From Hyaloraphidium curvatum (lineage: Eukaryota; Monoblepharomycota; Hyaloraphidiomycetes; Hyaloraphidiales; Hyaloraphidiaceae), in the NCBI GenBank assembly GCA_025558095.1, contig JAIVFI010000036.1, positions 248,001 through 312,000 on the forward strand: a stretch of 64,000 bases of DNA, read 5' to 3'. Each line of letters begins with the position of its first letter. Position 1 is the first letter of the stretch. The notes under the pieces were generated by a model that saw nothing but the letters and a program-made list of their open reading frames with translations, was not told the origin of the DNA and did not search any database. Made by a program: the position numbers and the translations under genes. Positions 31,773 to 44,047 of this stretch are shown in pieces.

Positions 31773-34700
31773 TCAGAACGACTCCTTGTAAAAGCGGAAA
31801 GTCGTCGCAGAGCCCTGCTTGCGGTAGTAACCCGTGGCGATCCGGCAGGCCCGCTCGACGTCGCGGGCAAACCCGATCGGGCCGCAGAAGAACACGCCAA
31901 AGTCCGCCCCCGGCGATCCCATCGCCTTCTCCTTCACGATCGCCGGCCAGGACGGCCTGCCCGGGTACAGGTTCCAGCGCCGCCCCACCGCCTCGCGCTT
32001 GTGCGCGTCCCTGTCCGCCGTCAGGAAGACGTTGAGCTCAATCGCCGTCCCGTCGCCGAGGGCCTGCTCCGTCGACTCCATGAGGTCCCTGAAGGCGTCG
32101 AGCTCCTTGCTGTCCCGGCAGACCCAGTAGAACGACACGTTCATGGGGTGCTCGTTGTACCGCCTGCTGATGGAGCGCAGGACCGAGGCAAAAGGGGTGA
32201 CGCCGATGCCCGCGCCGACAAGGATGACGTGCGTAAACTTCCACACGTCCTCTGCCGGCGCCCCGTACGGCCCGTCGATGCGGAGCCGGGGCAGGATGGT
32301 CCGGTACGTCTGCCCCGTGACGGCCGACGGGTCCGCGGCAAAGACGTGCAGCAGGTGGTCCTTGACCTTGGACGCCCAGTCGAACCCCTTGCGCACGCGG
32401 ATGTGCACCGTCATCTCGTCGTCCTCGGGCGCCGACGAGATGGTGAATGGGTGGAACTCAAGCCTGCTGCCCGACACCCAGGGGTCCGCGAGGAAGATGT
32501 ACTGGCCGGGTTTGAAGGCCACCTTGCGCCCGCCCGGGTGCCGCATGCTCAGGCGCAGAACATCGGCCGACACCATGTCCGCCGCGCTGACTTCGACCTC
32601 GACCTCGCGCCGGCGGTACTGGAGCGCCTTCTCCGCAGCCATGAACAGCAGTGGTATCAGCACAAAGGTCCCTGGCGGATGGAGCAAGGTCAGGCGCTGC
32701 AATCGACCGGCGCGGAAAAGAACCCACAGAAGCTCGGCCCGTGGATGAGCAGCACCCCGTACACCGGAATCCAGAGCGTGTGCATGATGAGAAACACCGA
32801 ATAATCGATCCGCAGGCAGCACAGCTTGGTGATGCGCCTGCCAAACAGCGTCCCCACGAGGAGCACGAGCATCAGCAGCGTCACGAGGTGACCCGTGAAC
32901 CCGGCGACGGTCAGCACCGCGGGCTGGACCAGCGGCACGCCGTTCTCCTTCTGCTCCCAGAGCATGTTGAGATAGTGCATCAATATGTGCCCGACTGAGC
33001 CGATGACGATGAGGACGGCGACAAAGATGTGCAGCGAGACCGCGTCCCAGAGCGGGATCACCTCGGCGATCGGGGTGCCGCGGAGGTAGCCGAGCAGGCT
33101 CTTCATGACAGGGAAGAGCAGGAAGGCAAAGTTGAAGTCCAGCGTCTTGCCGAAACCCTTGGCCAAAGGCAGGTAGACCGAGCTGAAGGGTATGAGTGCG
33201 GAGACTGACCAGATGCCGAAGCCGAAGGCCCCAGCGTTGGCGAGCAGGTAGATCAGGGCGATGGTCATCCGGGGCCCGTGCCAGTTCCACCACACGGCCA
33301 CCCGGTCCGCGCATGTTACCCTCCTGTCCTCGCCGAGGTCCCCCCCGCCCTCCTCCGGGTCCGCGGCCGGCGCCGCCTCATCGGGAACCGCGCCGGGAAC
33401 CATCGGAATCGGCACGGGCTTGAGCGGTGGCACGTAGGTCGTATCCATGCCGCCGGCCGGGATTACGGGGTTGTGGCTCCCGCGGTACACGGGCGCCGCC
33501 GTCCCCTGCACACCGCGCACGCTGGATAGCTCCACGGCGCCGGTGGAGGCTTCCAAACCCGCGGATCCGTTGGCGTATCCGTTGGCGTAGGTTTCTTTGG
33601 CCTGAGCCTGCACCGTCCCGTTGGCGGCCGGCTTGTACGCGGCCGCGACGGGCACCGCGGCTGCCTTGGCCGGCATCTTCCACGGCTTGACGTCCGCAAA
33701 CGCCTCGATCTCCAGTTCCTCCTTGCCCTTGCGCGTCATGCATGACGCCACCTTCCCCCCCGGGTTGCGCTTGGCCCACACCGACAGTCCCCACCACGCC
33801 AGCAGCGCCAGCACGATGCACCCCACGGCCGCGATCGCCACCGCGATCCCGATGGTCTGCCAGTCCGTCGCGACGGTCAGCGTGCCCTTCATGTCGCGGT
33901 TGGAGAAGGCGTGGTTGCGCGTGCCGACGAAGTGGTACGTGCCCGTGCGGGTGACCATGAAGGGCGGGAAGTTCTGGTACGCCGAGGCCGCGTTGAGGAA
34001 GTTGCACGACGCGCGGTCGTCCTCCCTGACCGCCGAGAGGTTGCACGGCCCCTGGTTCGCGTAGGCGAAGCGGGCCGCGAGCTCCGCGGTTGGCGCAAAG
34101 TGCGCGGCGGCGCCGCCGGCCACGTTGGCGGGCACCGACAGCCCCCTTGCCGCGATCACGGCGAGGTTGGACCTGTCCGTGCCCGGCAGCCCGTTGCCTT
34201 CGTTGCCCTGGGGGTTGGCGTCCGACCCCGTCCACTGCACGTGCAGCCAGTCCCCCGCGACCAGGTCTAGCCGCGAGGGGACGAAATCGTACTCGACCGA
34301 GGGGTAAACCTGCACGATGTTGCCCCTCCGCCCGCGCACGTTGAGGTTCACGAACCGCGGGCGGCGGAGGGCGCCGCTCCGTGCCACACCCTCGGGCGGG
34401 GCGCGGATCCTGAAGGCGTGCGTGCGGTCCTCGAACACGCGGAAGGTCTGCGAGGTGTCGACGTTGAGCGTGAGCGGGCCCGAGACGCCCTCGCCGTAGC
34501 CGACAAAGTCCCTGCGCGGGTCCGTGGAGAGCGCGCCGTTCTGCGCGGCAAAGGTCGAGTCCCCGGGAAAGTCGGCCGTGGAGACGTTGTACCGGATCCG
34601 GAGCACGCACAGCGCGCCGTCCGCGTGGCCCGAGGGCACGGTCCACGTGTAGGACGGCATGTCACTCGTGCCGTCGGCGGTGCCGAGGTGGTTCGAGCGG

Positions 34701-35688
34701 CCCGAGGGGCAGGCAGTGCACGCCGGCGGCGACTGCGCCCACGCCGAACCGAGGGTCCACTGGCCCCCGCCCGCCGTGCACGCGGTCTCGTTGTTGTACC
34801 GCGGGAGGCTGCATGAACCTTTGGGCTGGATGTTCTGGCTGCCCTGCTGGAGGGCGGGGCAGGCCTGCGAGGCGTCCGAGGCGCAGATCCAGACGTCGCG
34901 CCAGGGGCTAGGGTGCCAGTACGGGAAATAATCCCTGGACACAGCGGGCAATCAGCAACGCAGGCAGCAGCCATCACGATAGGGAACCCACCGCTCCTCG
35001 GCGCACTCGAACCCGTACCGCGTCCCTGCCGGGTTCTGCCGCGTGTACCTCGCCGTGTCGCCCCCCAGCCTCTGGTCCGCCGTGAACAAGCCCCTGTTCC
35101 TCTCCCTCGTCCGGCACGCGTCCCAGAACTCGAACGCCTCGTGCTGCCCGTACCGCAGCTGCGACGGCTCCGCCAGCGCGGCCTCGGGCACCGTCGACGT
35201 GTTCGTGCCGTCCCGCAGGCCGGGCATGCTGTCCTCGCACGCGTACTGCAGCACGATCTTGCTCTCCACATTGGGGTTCCCGGGGCCGGAGCCGTGCTGC
35301 GCGGTCCATTCGATCCGGAGCTCCGAGCCGGCGTAGAACTCCATCGTGCCCTTGCCGGCGCCGGGCAGCGTGGGGTCGTACGAGCCCGTGGCGTTGAGGC
35401 ACGGGCCGGGGCACGCGTCGCCGACCTGGTAGCCGCCGCGGGCGTTGTTCTGGCTGTCGAAGAGGCGGTTCTCGTTGGTCGCCTGCGAATCGGGCGTCGG
35501 GTCAGATGTGGCCCATTCGGGGGGCCCGAGGGACGGACCTGGTTCGACACCTCGTTCAGCTTGTTGTTACTCCCCCGCGGCGAGTGCAGATAGATGTCCC
35601 CCAGGGCGGGAGCGGCGAGCAGGGGCAGGAGGAAGATTGGGATCCAGGCTGCCGCGGCGGAGCCCCTCCTCGCCGCCATGGCCGGCAT
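31773..35688 (-). CDS. DD3-3 ectodomain fused to NADPH oxidase (1248 aa)
   Basis: Exons 35539-35688, 34992-35482, 32728-34934 and 31773-32671. A signal peptide (to about residue 30) is followed by an ectodomain to about 570 that resembles the Dictyostelium DD3-3 protein family: DIYLHSPRGSNNKLNE, ENRLFDSQNNARGGY, ACRTRERNRGLFTADQ, RDYFPYWHPSPWRD, VLRIRYNVSTADFPG. One helix (575-597) and a Pro/Ala-rich cytosolic linker follow. Then a NOX core: FNFAFLLFPVMKSLLGYLRG and bis-heme histidines His849/His863 and His932/His945, spaced 14 and 13 as in gp91phox. HPFTISSAP (1023-1031) binds FAD; GAGIGVTPF (1102-1110), FYWVCRD and FCGP bind NADPH. It should move electrons from NADPH to outside oxygen. There are no EF hands. 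Confidence 0.92.
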
Positions 35689-36349
35689 CGCGAACCCCGG
35701 ATCCCGGGCCACAGATGAGGGCGCGCCGAGTGCCCGGAAGCGGGGCCTCGGTACTGGCCGCACGGCGTCTGGTCGGGGGGGGGGGCGTTTGCTGGGTTGG
35801 GGACACGGACTCCGCCCGCACACGGAGCTGAGCCCCCAAGCCCCGACACGCACGGCTTCCGTCTCGTCGCATCGAGGCAAATGGAACGCAGAATGAACGA
35901 CGGTGGAGCCGGGATGCGTACGATGGCGTGGATCGACGGATTTATCGACTTACGGCCGGAACGAAGGCGTCCAGTGGCACCGATCGGTCCCCCACTACCC
36001 CACCGAGCGAATCGCGTGGGGGACGAACACCAGCTGTAGATCGCTGTCTCCAGAAATGAAGAGATGATCCCTGATCTGATTTCCGGGTGCGATCTGGGGG
36101 GTGGAGGAGCGCTGAGGCGGTACGGGGCGTTCTCGGGTCTGTGCCGGGCAGCAGACGCCGGCGACGGAAGATCCGCATCTTTCCAATCTCAATGCGGTGG
36201 TAGGAAGGGGAGATCGGAGTTCCCTCGGGGGTACGGGGCGTTGTGTGGTACAGCGTCGGCGCGAGTCCGGCCGGCTCCCACGAGTTTCCACGACGAACAG
36301 CCGCCAACATCGCGACATCCGGGGGCGCAGTGGGCGCCGGACACGCGCG
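35689..36349. other. divergent intergenic region
   Basis: 661 bp between the NOX fusion start (-) and the USP start (+). Contains a run of G near 35778-35787; otherwise nothing recognised. Confidence 0.4.
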
Positions 36350-39300
36350 ATGCCGTCGCTAGCGGCTCTGTTCCAGGCCGGCGGCGAGCGGTTCCGGCTG
36401 GGCGGGGCGGCGGCGGCGCAGGCGGACGTGCCGGCCGCGGAGGGGGAGCCCGAGCCGCCGCCGCGGGGGCCGCGCGACGCGGACGCCGACGGGGGCGGCG
36501 CGGCTGCGGACGCTGAGACGGCGCCGGCCGAGGGCGCCGACGCGGCCGCGCGGCCCGCGGGGGAGGGCGGCGCGGCAGACGCGGACAGCGCCTCCCCGCC
36601 GCCCGCGGGCGCCGGCAAGAAGAAGAAGAAGAAGCCGAAGCGCGCGGACGCCGAGGCCGCCGCGCCCGCAGACGCCGCGGACGTGATCGCCGCCGTCAGC
36701 GACTTTGTCGGCGCGGCCTCGCGCGCGCAGCAGGCGGCCGACGCCCCGGCAGACGCGCGCGGCGGCTCGCCCGGCTCGCAGGGCTTCGTGACGCCCGACT
36801 CGGACGCGCCGCCGAAGGAGGGCGGCTTCCGCGACGCGCTGCCGGACGCAGGCAGCGACAGCGACGACGAGGACGCACAACTGCCCGGAGCGCCGGGATC
36901 CGCCGCCGCCGCAGCGAAGCGGAAGAAGAAGAAGAAGAAGAAGCCCGCCACCGGAGCTGCCGCCGGCACGCAGGCACCCGAGACTTCTTCCTCCGCGCCG
37001 GCATCTTCCTCCTCCGCACCGTCGGGCCCCTCCGCCGCATCCTCCGCACCTCCCTCCTCCTCCTCTTCCGCACCTGCATCCTCCTCCTCCGCCTCCAAAT
37101 CCGGCAAACCCCCCGCACCCGCTGCGACGGGCCCCCGTCCCGACCCGGCTCCCGCGGAAAAGCTCCGCTCCCGGCGCGAGCAGCTGCAGCAGCGCCGCAC
37201 CGCGCGGATCCCCATCATCCGCACGCAGCCCGCCAAATCCGCCAGCTTCTCCTCGCAGGCCTCGTCGTCGGCCGGGGGGAACGGGAGCGGCGCGGGGAAG
37301 GACGACGCGGCGCCGAACCTGTCGCGGGACCAGGCCGACGCCATCATGAGCTACACCTCCCAGGTGTTCTTCCACAACTACCTGCGGCAGGTGGTCGGCG
37401 TGGGTGGGGCGGCGGGGATCAGCGTGGTGCAGCAGCGCGGGAGGTGGGTTCCTGCGTCGCCTACCTGGGGACGATGCTGATCTGTCGGGCTATTCAGCGA
37501 CGACGAGCGCGAGGGCCACCCGTCGCGCAAGCGCCGCGAGGACGCGGACGTGGAGCGGCGGAGGGACATCGTGGACCAGATCAAGAAGCTCAAGGGGAGC
37601 GACTGGGAGCCCGTGCAGGCGGCGCCGCTGGCGAGGTGGGATTGGCCGGTCGAGGTCGCGGGATCGAGCGCTGACGATGGAAACGGTCCCTGTCCCACAG
37701 GATGAAATACAGCACGCTGCAGACCGCCGGCGAGGTCATGATCCAGGTCAACCTCCCCGGGGTCAAGGAGGACGAGGTCGTGGTCGGCTGGCACGGCGAC
37801 AAGCAGGTCGAGCTCTCCTTCCCCACGGTGCAGTTCCACCCCGACGAGCCCACCGCGCTCTCCCTGGCGCTGTACGGCGCCGTGGTGCCCAAGAACACCA
37901 AGATCGAGTGCAAGCCCAAGCACGTGCAGGTGACGCTGCGCAAGGCCAAGGTGGGGCAGTGGGAGCGGATCGAGGGGCAGAGGAGGGACCGCAAGGCCGA
38001 GAACGGGGGCGAGGCGCAAGCGGCCCCGGGAACGGAGGCGGCGGAGGAGGCCAGGGGGAGGGGAGGGGCGGCGGGGGCGGACATCGACGAGATCGTGCGG
38101 GAGATCGAGGGGCGTGCCGGGGGTGGGCAGGCGGCGCCGAGGCCGGACAAGAGGTCCGCGTCGGTGGGCAAGCCAGCCAAGGAGAAGGAGGGGCCGCCGG
38201 CGGTGCGGACGGCGTCGGGGACGGAGCTGCCGTCCGAGGCGGGGCAGGCGATGCCGGGGAGCTGGGTCGAGGCGCCGGCGTATTCGTGGCCGGAGCTCGA
38301 GGGCGCACCCGACGGCGTGGAGCAGGGCGGGGAGGAAGTTGGGGAGCTGGCGCCGGCGGCGAGGAGGAGCTACGCGCCGGCGGGGCTGTTCAACATGGGG
38401 CAGACGTGCTACATGAACAGCATCCTCCAGGCGCTGGTGTCGATACCCGACGTCGGTCGGTACTTCATCGGTGGGTCGTCTTCTTGCTGTTCAAGCACCG
38501 TTTGCTCATGGATTGCTCCACAGACAACGACTATACCAACGACATCAACGCCACCAACCCGCTAGGCCACAAGGGCGAGATGGCCAATGCCTTTGCTGCC
38601 GTCGTCAAGCAGCTCCTCACCCCCGGTGCCGCGAGCTTCACCCCCAAAGCCTTCCTCAGCACGCTGCGCCAGCTCTGGTACAACCTGCAGGACGAGTACC
38701 AGCAGCACGACGCGCACGAGCTCATGTCCTTCCTCCTGGACGCCGTGCACGAGGACCTGAACCGCGTGCAGGACCGCAAGAAGGTGCCGCAGCTCGAGGA
38801 GAAGGACGACGAGCCGGACCACCTCGCTGCGCGGCGCTTCTGGGAGCACCACTCGATGCTCAACGACAGCGAGATCGTGCGGCTGTTCCAGGGGCTGTAC
38901 CGGAGCGCGGTCGAGTGCAAGAACTGCAAGAAGCGCAGCGTCAAGTTCGACCCGTTCATGTACATGACCGTCTCGCTGCCCGAGGAGCGCATCCAGGTGC
39001 GCGTGAGCTCGGTTTCCATCACGGGGCAGAAGACCGTGCACCCGGCGCAGTCCTTCCCCAAGGAGGCCAAGTTCGACGACGTGCGCAAGCGCATCGGGCA
39101 GAATAACGCGGTCGTGTGCGCGCTGAGCGACGACGGGACCATGGTCAGGACGGCGTACAAGTCGGAGAACCGGATATCGAGCATTTACAACGAGCACGGT
39201 CCCCCGGGCCCGCTCGATGTCTTTGTGTATGTTCCGTCGGGTCTATTGTCGCGCGGTCGTTCCTGACACTCTCGTCTGCCCAGCTACGAGATCGAGCCCG

Positions 39301-40610
39301 ACAGCGCGTTCATCGCCGTGCACCATGTCGCGACAGGCAGCCGCACCAGCGCCTTCGGGGAGCGCTTCGGCTCCGCCCTCGTCCTCTCGGTCCCGCCGGG
39401 CACCTACACCCGCGCGGAGCTGTACCGCGTCCTGCTGGAAAAGCTCAAGATCTACGGGGTGCTCCCCGCCGACTTTGACGACGCCACCGACCCGCCGCCC
39501 TTCCTCGTGCGCGCGCACAAGAACAACGGGCCGGCGTCGCCGACGTCGTCGGACGAGGAGGGGTCCGAGACCCGGAGGCGGTCGACGGAGGAGGCGGAGC
39601 AGCTGGGGCTCGCGGAGCCCGAGGGGCCGTTCGTCACGCTGCAGCCGACGAAGTTCGAGCGGATCGTGCTGGATTGGCGGGCGGACGCCAAGAACCACTA
39701 CTACCGGGACAGGGGCTTCGTGGGTGGCTCAGGGGCGTCGACTTTCTTTGATGCCGCGCTGACTTTGTCGCCGCCAGAAATCGGACTCGGATTCGGACGA
39801 CGAGGATGCGCGCTCCGCGTCTTCGCCGAGTAAGCAGAAGCCGAACGGCATCCTGCACAGCCCGAGCAGGCCCAACGGCGTGCGCGGCGGCTCGGCGGAC
39901 GGCGCGGTGCAGCAGCCCCCCATCACCCTCGAGGACTGCATCCACATGTTCAGCGCCCCCGAGGACCTGGACGAGGACAGCTGGACGTGCCAGCGGTGCA
40001 AGCGCAAGGGCATGGCAACCAAGCGGCTCAACCTCTACACGCTCCCCGACGTCTTCATCGTGCACATTAAGCGGTTCCGGTGGCTCGACAACCCCGGCGG
40101 GTTCTCCTACAATAAGAAGATCGACGTCCACGTCGACTTCCCCATGGAGATGGACCTGAGCAAGCACGCGCTCGGCGTCAAGGGGCCCGCACAGTACAGG
40201 CTGTTTGCCGTCGTCAATCATTTTGGAAGCACCTTTTCCGGTCACTGTGGGTTTTGAGGTCGGATGTTCAGCGTCGATGTCGCCCTGACCCTGATTCTCG
40301 TAGACACTACCTTCTGCGACCGATCCGGAATTCAGGAGCTCTTCCCGGACGCGGCGGACGGCGAGGCGGCGTCGGGCACCAGCTCGGGCGATAGGCAACC
40401 TGCGTGGTTCGAGTTTGACGACGAGGCGGTCAAGAAGATGAGCGAGTCGGAAGTCAAGGTATGGTTTTTCCCGGGTTCTTCGTTTCAACGGTTTTCTGAC
40501 TCTGCTTCGCCGTTTAGACAAAGTGGGCTTACTTGCTCTTCTACAGGCGGTTGAACAGCGACCGGGAGCCCGCAAAGGCGGTGTCGTCGGAGACGCTGTT
40601 GGCTGAGTGA
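36350..40610 (+). CDS. USP19-like ubiquitin C-terminal hydrolase with CS domain (1285 aa)
   Basis: Eight exons: 36350-37443, 37498-37635, 37701-38470, 38524-39226, 39284-39719, 39778-40246, 40304-40458 and 40518-40610; every phase matches. The first 360 residues are low-complexity with Lys runs and Ser/Ala tracts. Residues about 412-500 form a CS/p23-like domain (VMIQVNLPGVKEDEVVVGW, LYGAVVP, VTLRKAKVGQWERI). The USP catalytic domain starts near 639: Cys647 in MGQTCYMNS, LQDEYQQHDAHELMSFLLD, zinc-ribbon-like CKNCKKRS and CQRCKRKG, then LPDVFIVHIKRF, and His1203 in FSGHYTTF (splice-dependent). A CS plus USP layout is that of USP19. No C-terminal membrane helix is seen, so it is probably cytosolic. 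Confidence 0.9.
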
Positions 40611-41503
40611 TTTCACGGCGGGCACTTGATCTTTGTCAGAAAGCGTAGACGAAGGAAGGACCTTTGGATTCGCAGTGGGCGGCAAAGGGTCTGATGGATC
40701 TGCACCGTGTAGTGTGACATTGCTGTAAATGATCTTCTAAGTTCCATTCAAAGACACGAGAGCTGTCTCGCGCGATGCCCTATAGGAACCGCCAGGAGGC
40801 GGGTCCTGCAGGAAGCATGCGGGAGCGGTGGTTGTTCTCCCAAGCGACTGAGCGCAGGCCATCGATCCTTGTAGCCATGTGGCTACAGTACGAGCTGTGA
40901 CTCTATTGCGCTTGGTTGCGACTCGGCCGGCGCGATGTGCGACTTGGAACAAAAGGCGACGGGGATGACCTGCCGCTGGACGGTCTGCGGGGCGGAGGTC
41001 CATCCGCCGGCGCAGAAACTGAGCACTGGCAATAGCTCTATACGTAGGCAACGAATAGTAGACAGACGGCTGGCAGAGAGAGAGAGGGCCTCTGAAGAGG
41101 GATGGGTGTTTGTCGTTTTGTTTTCAGCGCCCGCGCCACTTTCCCTCATCATCGCTTGCTCTTGGCGGCCGGCGGGTTGAGTTGTCCCTTTTTCGCTGCA
41201 GGGAACGGTTAGTATCGCGTGGAGACTGGTAGCTTCCGGCCGGCGTGCCCGCTCGGACGACGCGCCGACGGCGCAGGCACTTCCCTGCGCCAGAGGGGTC
41301 CCTTGCGGGTTGCCGTCAATCCTTGGGCCTGGGAGCAATCGGGCTTGCTTGGCGGGTGCTCTGAAGTGCTGGACGAGGCATTCCTGGGTTCGCTGAGCTG
41401 GTGGCACGGAAACCAACCGTTAGATCATTCCTGACTCGGTCGCGCCCTCAAAGGCCCTCGTCTTCGGCTCAATTGCCCGGCTTGAGCTACCTTCTTGCTC
41501 AAG
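40611..41503. other. intergenic region with asparagine synthetase promoter
   Basis: 893 bp with a short AG dinucleotide run near 41081-41092 and no gene or tRNA that I can support. It should include the USP terminator and the promoter and leader of asparagine synthetase. Confidence 0.4.
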
Positions 41504-43789
41504 ATGTGCGGGATCTTTGCCTGCTTCGGGGTATCGGATGCCCAGGGCTTCCGGCAACGTGCCCTGCAGTTGTCGAAGCGGTGAGGGACATCCCCAGAGC
41601 AGCGAGTGCGGGCTCTGAGCAGCTTTTCCGGCAGCATCCGGCACCGTGGACCTGACTGGAACGGCTGCATCGTCATCCGTAACAACATCATTTGCCACGA
41701 GCGCCTCGCCATTGTCGGCGTCGGTGGGGATGGCTCTCCGTCGGCTCTGATTCCGGATCTAAACTTCGTCTCTCGCAGACTCGGGAGCCCAGCCACTGAC
41801 CAACGCCGACGAGTCCGTCATCCTGACGGTCAACGGCGAGATCTACAACCACCTAACGCTTCGGAGTCGGCTGCAGAAGCAGCACAACTTCAAGACCCAC
41901 TCGGACTGTGAAGTCATCTTGTACCTGGTCAGTTTGTCGTGTCTTGCTGCGGACTTTACGCTTACTGTCTTGCCCTCGCTGTGTGCCGAACCAGTGGGAA
42001 GAGCAGCGGGAAAAGTTCATCAACCTGCTCGATGGGTTTTTCGCGTTCGTGCTCTACGACGCAAGGACCAACGAGTACATCGCGGCGCGCGATCCCATCG
42101 GTGTCACGACGCTCTACATGGGATGGCGCAACGAGGACAACTCTGTCTGGTTCGCTTCGGAGATGAAGACCCTCCACGAGGAGTGCGATCGGATCATCGC
42201 CTTCCCTCCCGGCAACTACTACTCGTCCAAGACTAAGGAGATCACGAGGTGGTACAACCCGACTTGGTACGGCCACATCGACTCCGGCTTCCCGTCCCCG
42301 GCCGACTTCGAGAAGAAGCAAACGCCGGAGCAGGACGCCAAGATGTACACCAACCTCAGGGTGGCGCTGGAACGGGCGGTGAAGAAGCGGCTCATGTCCG
42401 AAGTGCCGTTCGGTGTGCTGCTTTCGGGAGGCCTGGATTCCAGCCTCATCTCGGCAATCACGGTGCGGATGGTCAACAAGTACCGCGAGGAGGCCATGAA
42501 GAACCAGCAAGCCAACGGCCACGGGCCTACTGACGCCGAGGAAATCGACGAAACTGGTGAGCTGCGCGCGCTACGTGTCGCCGCCTTGCTTGACTCCTCA
42601 TTTTCCAGCCAACGCCTTCCGTGCCATCGACTACTGGCCGCGCACCCACTCGTTCTCCATCGGCCTTCCCAACGCCCCCGACCTGAAGTACGCCCGCAAG
42701 GTCGCCGAGTTCCTGGACACTGCCCACCACGAGTACACCTACTCCTTCCAAGAGGGTCTGGACGCCATCCCCGACGTTATCTGGCACCTCGAGACCTACG
42801 ACGTGACCACCATCCGGGCCTCCACTCCCATGTACCTTCTGTCGCGCAGGATCAAGAGTATGGGCGTCAAGATGGTGCTCAGTGGCGAGGGCAGCGACGA
42901 AGTGTTCGGAGGTGAGCTTCGGTCGGCGATCTTAAGGACATCTACGGGCTTTGGCAATCGGCCGAGGGGGACGGCCTGCAACATGATGAACGAATTTACT
43001 CACAGACCTGTACCGATCTACGGATCTGAGGATTCAGTAATTCTGCTTCACTGACTTGCTGGCGGGGCTGGGGACTTGGGAGGGATGCTGCAGCGCGAAC
43101 GTCTCTAACTCTCCTTCCTTCTGGCCTTGCAGGGTACCTCTACTTCCACTCGGCGCCCGATGCCCAGCAGTTCCACCACGAGTGCATTAAGCGGATCCAG
43201 AACCTTCACACTTCCGACTGCCTCCGCGCCAACAAGGCTACCATGGCCTGGGGTCTCGAGTGCCGCGTTCCGTTCCTGGACAAGGCCTTCCTTGACGTGG
43301 CGATGGCCGAAGTGCCGCCCAACCACAAGCTCATCAACCAGGCGCCCTATTTCCACAAGGTGGAGAAGTACGTGATCCGGAAGGCATTCGACGACCCCGA
43401 GAACCCCTACCTGCCCCCGGAGATCCTGTGGCGGCAGAAGGAGCAGTTCTCGGACGGCGTCGGGTACGGCTGGATCGACGGGCTGAAGGCACATGCCGAG
43501 GCCGCCGTCTCGGACGCACAATTCGAGGCCCGCGCCGAGCGCTTCCCGCACGACACTCCGACGACGAAGGAGGCGTACTGGTACCGCCACCTGTTTGAGC
43601 AGATGTTCCCGGAGAAGGCGTGCCTCGAGAGCATCGTTCGCTGGATTCCGCGTCGGGATTGGGGTGAGTCCACGGAGCGGGCGGGACCGAATGTCTATGC
43701 TGACTCAACGATTTGCAGGCTGCCCCGAGGATCCTTCCGGACGTGCGCAGAAGGCGCACGAGCAGGCATATGACAAGCCCAAGGCGTGA
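41504..43789 (+). CDS. asparagine synthetase (glutamine-hydrolysing), 593 aa
   Basis: Makes asparagine from aspartate, glutamine and ATP in the cytosol. Exons: 41504-41580, 41635-41723, 41779-41927, 41995-42556, 42609-42911, 43133-43663 and 43719-43789. The N-terminal Ntn amidotransferase starts MCGIFACFG, so Cys2 becomes the catalytic nucleophile after Met removal. Splicing builds [11 protein letters not shown] and VNGEIYNH. The synthetase domain has the ATP PP-loop [31 protein letters not shown] (across an intron) and [10 protein letters not shown]. Length is close to yeast Asn1/Asn2. The fifth intron is 221 nt, much longer than the others. The C-terminal extension is [11 protein letters not shown]. 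Confidence 0.96.
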
Positions 43790-44047
43790 ACACCTTAGGA
43801 GGTTAGATTGTATAGAGACCACTCAATGTGTAATGAGAACCTGAATCGAGGTCGGATCGCGAGTAGTCATCGCGAGAGAGAGATGGACTTCAGCGAAAGC
43901 TAGATCGGTCAATTCTATTCGGCAGTTTCCCTGTCCGTCCGCCCCGCCTTCGCAACGACATTATCAACTCATTGATTCTTCTTTGGGCCCCCGTCGGCCC
44001 TGCCAAGATCGGAGTTCGTCAGTCGTCCAAAGTGTGTGGCCGTGATC

